Assembly: GCA_021827225.1 (NCBI GenBank)
Contig: JAKAXG010000246.1
Coordinates: forward strand, 1-6,598
From: Actinomycetes bacterium
GTDB lineage: Bacteria > Actinomycetota > Acidimicrobiia > Acidimicrobiales > Palsa-688
DNA length: 6,598 nt
Direction of reading: 5' to 3'
Position 1 is the first letter of the stretch; each line of letters opens with the position of its first letter. The notes beneath the pieces were generated by a model, which saw nothing but the letters and a program-made list of their open reading frames with translations, had not been told where the DNA came from and did no database searches. Shown here piece by piece: positions 5,477 to 6,598 of the stretch. The position numbers and the translations under genes were made by a program.

Positions 5477-6598
5477 GCGTGTTCAGCAAGATCCTGCGGG
5501 CCGGTGAGGGCCGTAAGGTCCGGGCCCTGAAGGCACTCGTCCCCGACATCAACGCCCTGGAACCGGAGATGGAGGCCCTCTCCGACGAGGAACTGGCGGC
5601 CCAGACCATCCGGTTCCGGGAGCGGCTCGACAACGGCGAGGACCTGGATGACCTGCTCATCGAGGCGTTCGCCACCGTGCGCGAGGCGGCCAAGCGCACC
5701 ATCGGTCAGCGGCACTTCGACGTGCAGCTCATGGGGGGCGCCGCCCTGCACCTGGGGGGCATCGCCGAGATGAAGACCGGGGAGGGCAAGACCCTCGTGT
5801 CCACCCTGCCGGTCTACCTGAACGCCCTGGCCGGCAAGGGTGTCCACGTGGTCACCGTCAACGACTACCTGGCCGGGCGCGACGCCGAGTGGATGGGTCA
5901 GGTCCACCGTTTCCTGGGTCTCACGGTCGGGCGGGTCTCCCCCGAGATCGACGACTGGCAGGCGAAGAAGGAGGCCTACAACTCCGACATCACCTACGGG
6001 ACCAACACCGAGTTCGGCTTCGACTACCTGCGGGACAACATGGCCCGGGCCCTCGAGCACATGGTGCAGCGTGGTCACCACTTCGCCATCGTGGACGAGG
6101 TGGACTCCATCCTGATCGACGAGGCCCGTACCCCGCTCATCATCTCCGGCCCGTCGTCTGAATCCGCCCGGCTCTACTACCAGTTCGCCGGTGTGGCCCG
6201 TTCCCTCACCCGGGACACCGACTACGAGGTGGACGAGGAGAAGCGCACCGTCGCCCCCACCGAGGAGGGTATCGAGAAGGTCGAGAAGGCCCTCGGCATC
6301 GACAACCTCTACGACCTGGTCTCCTCCAACTACGTCCACCAGCTGACCCAGGCCCTCAAGGCCAAGGAGCTCTACAAGCGGGACAAGGACTACATCGTCG
6401 CCGACGGTGAGGTGAAGATCGTCGACGAGTTCACGGGTCGCATCCTCGAGGGCCGGCGGTGGTCCGACGGGCTGCACCAGGCGGTGGAGGCCAAGGAGCG
6501 GGTCAGCATCAACCAGGAGAACCACACCTGGGCCACGGTGACCCTGCAGAACTACTTCCGCCAGTACGAGAAGCTCGCCGGCATGACCGGCACGGCCG
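5473..6598 (+). CDS. secA: Protein translocase ATPase SecA (5' part)
   Basis: The first 375 codons of SecA, the ATPase that drives preproteins through SecYEG at the cytoplasmic membrane; the rest lies beyond the window. The start ATG at 5473 has AGGAG at 5463-5467, 5 nt away, and the first residues MSVFSKIL match the family. Visible are the Q-motif region [10 protein letters not shown] (80-89, Q85), Walker A MKTGEGKT (100-107), [10 protein letters not shown] (128-137), [16 protein letters not shown] (175-190), Walker B with DEVD (208-211) followed by [15 protein letters not shown], then the preprotein cross-linking domain (about 225-350) with [18 protein letters not shown] (316-333). The sequence ends in KLAGMTGTA at the return to nucleotide-binding domain 1. 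All ATPase motifs in this part are intact. The gene is divergent from DUF2079 copy B. No sign separates housekeeping SecA1 from SecA2 strictly, but the canonical motifs favour SecA1. Confidence 0.98.
   Translation, partial: MSVFSKILRAGEGRKVRALKALVPDINALEPEMEALSDEELAAQTIRFRERLDNGEDLDDLLIEAFATVREAAKRTIGQRHFDVQLMGGAALHLGGIAEMKTGEGKTLVSTLPVYLNALAGKGVHVVTVNDYLAGRDAEWMGQVHRFLGLTVGRVSPEIDDWQAKKEAYNSDITYGTNTEFGFDYLRDNMARALEHMVQRGHHFAIVDEVDSILIDEARTPLIISGPSSESARLYYQFAGVARSLTRDTDYEVDEEKRTVAPTEEGIEKVEKALGIDNLYDLVSSNYVHQLTQALKAKELYKRDKDYIVADGEVKIVDEFTGRILEGRRWSDGLHQAVEAKERVSINQENHTWATVTLQNYFRQYEKLAGMTGTA

Noticed and set aside
5461..6525. 354-codon minus-strand frame opposite secA
   Set aside because: Val/Leu/Gly/Asp-rich reading of antisense secA codons, without family motifs; SecA on the + strand is certain.

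Overview
This is a GC-rich window with strong G/C bias at codon third positions, several GTG or TTG starts, and apparently leaderless or coupled starts. These traits, with the gene content (Trm112-like protein next to a bifunctional sugar-phosphate isomerase, a NarL-type regulator, DUF2079 membrane proteins, secA), fit a member of the Actinomycetota. A deep lineage such as Acidimicrobiia is my guess from gene order and style; the window alone does not prove it.

Layout. (1) Positions 41-1356, + strand: a two-gene unit in which a Trm112/YcaR-like small protein overlaps, by ATGA, a bifunctional phosphoglucose/phosphomannose isomerase. (2) Positions 1357-1643: a gap without protein genes, occupied by a structured RNA (about 1419-1603) closed by a perfect 11-bp stem. 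A -10-like element lies just upstream of it. Its internal sequence blocks resemble my memory of the raiA non-coding RNA motif of Firmicutes and Actinobacteria. (3) Positions 1644-2327, + strand: an orphan NarL/FixJ response regulator with a GTG start, no Shine-Dalgarno and a -10-like box placed for leaderless transcription. (4) Positions 2358-5305: two paralogous DUF2079 polytopic membrane proteins in convergent orientation, whose stop codons share one CTAG. (5) Positions 5306-5472: a divergent promoter region between the second DUF2079 gene and secA, holding a possible 40-codon upstream ORF that overlaps the secA start by ATGA. (6) Positions 5473-6598, + strand: the first 375 codons of secA, cut by the window edge.

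How the genes may work together. The isomerase joins fructose-6-phosphate to glucose-6-phosphate and mannose-6-phosphate, and so to nucleotide-sugar supply. DUF2079 proteins look like GT-C-type membrane glycosyltransferases, so a common theme of cell-envelope sugar work is possible but inferred. The regulator lies 30 bp upstream of the first DUF2079 gene on the same strand and could be co-transcribed with it. SecA is the general secretion motor. The most interesting parts are the structured RNA, the mirror-image DUF2079 pair and the small ORF in front of secA.
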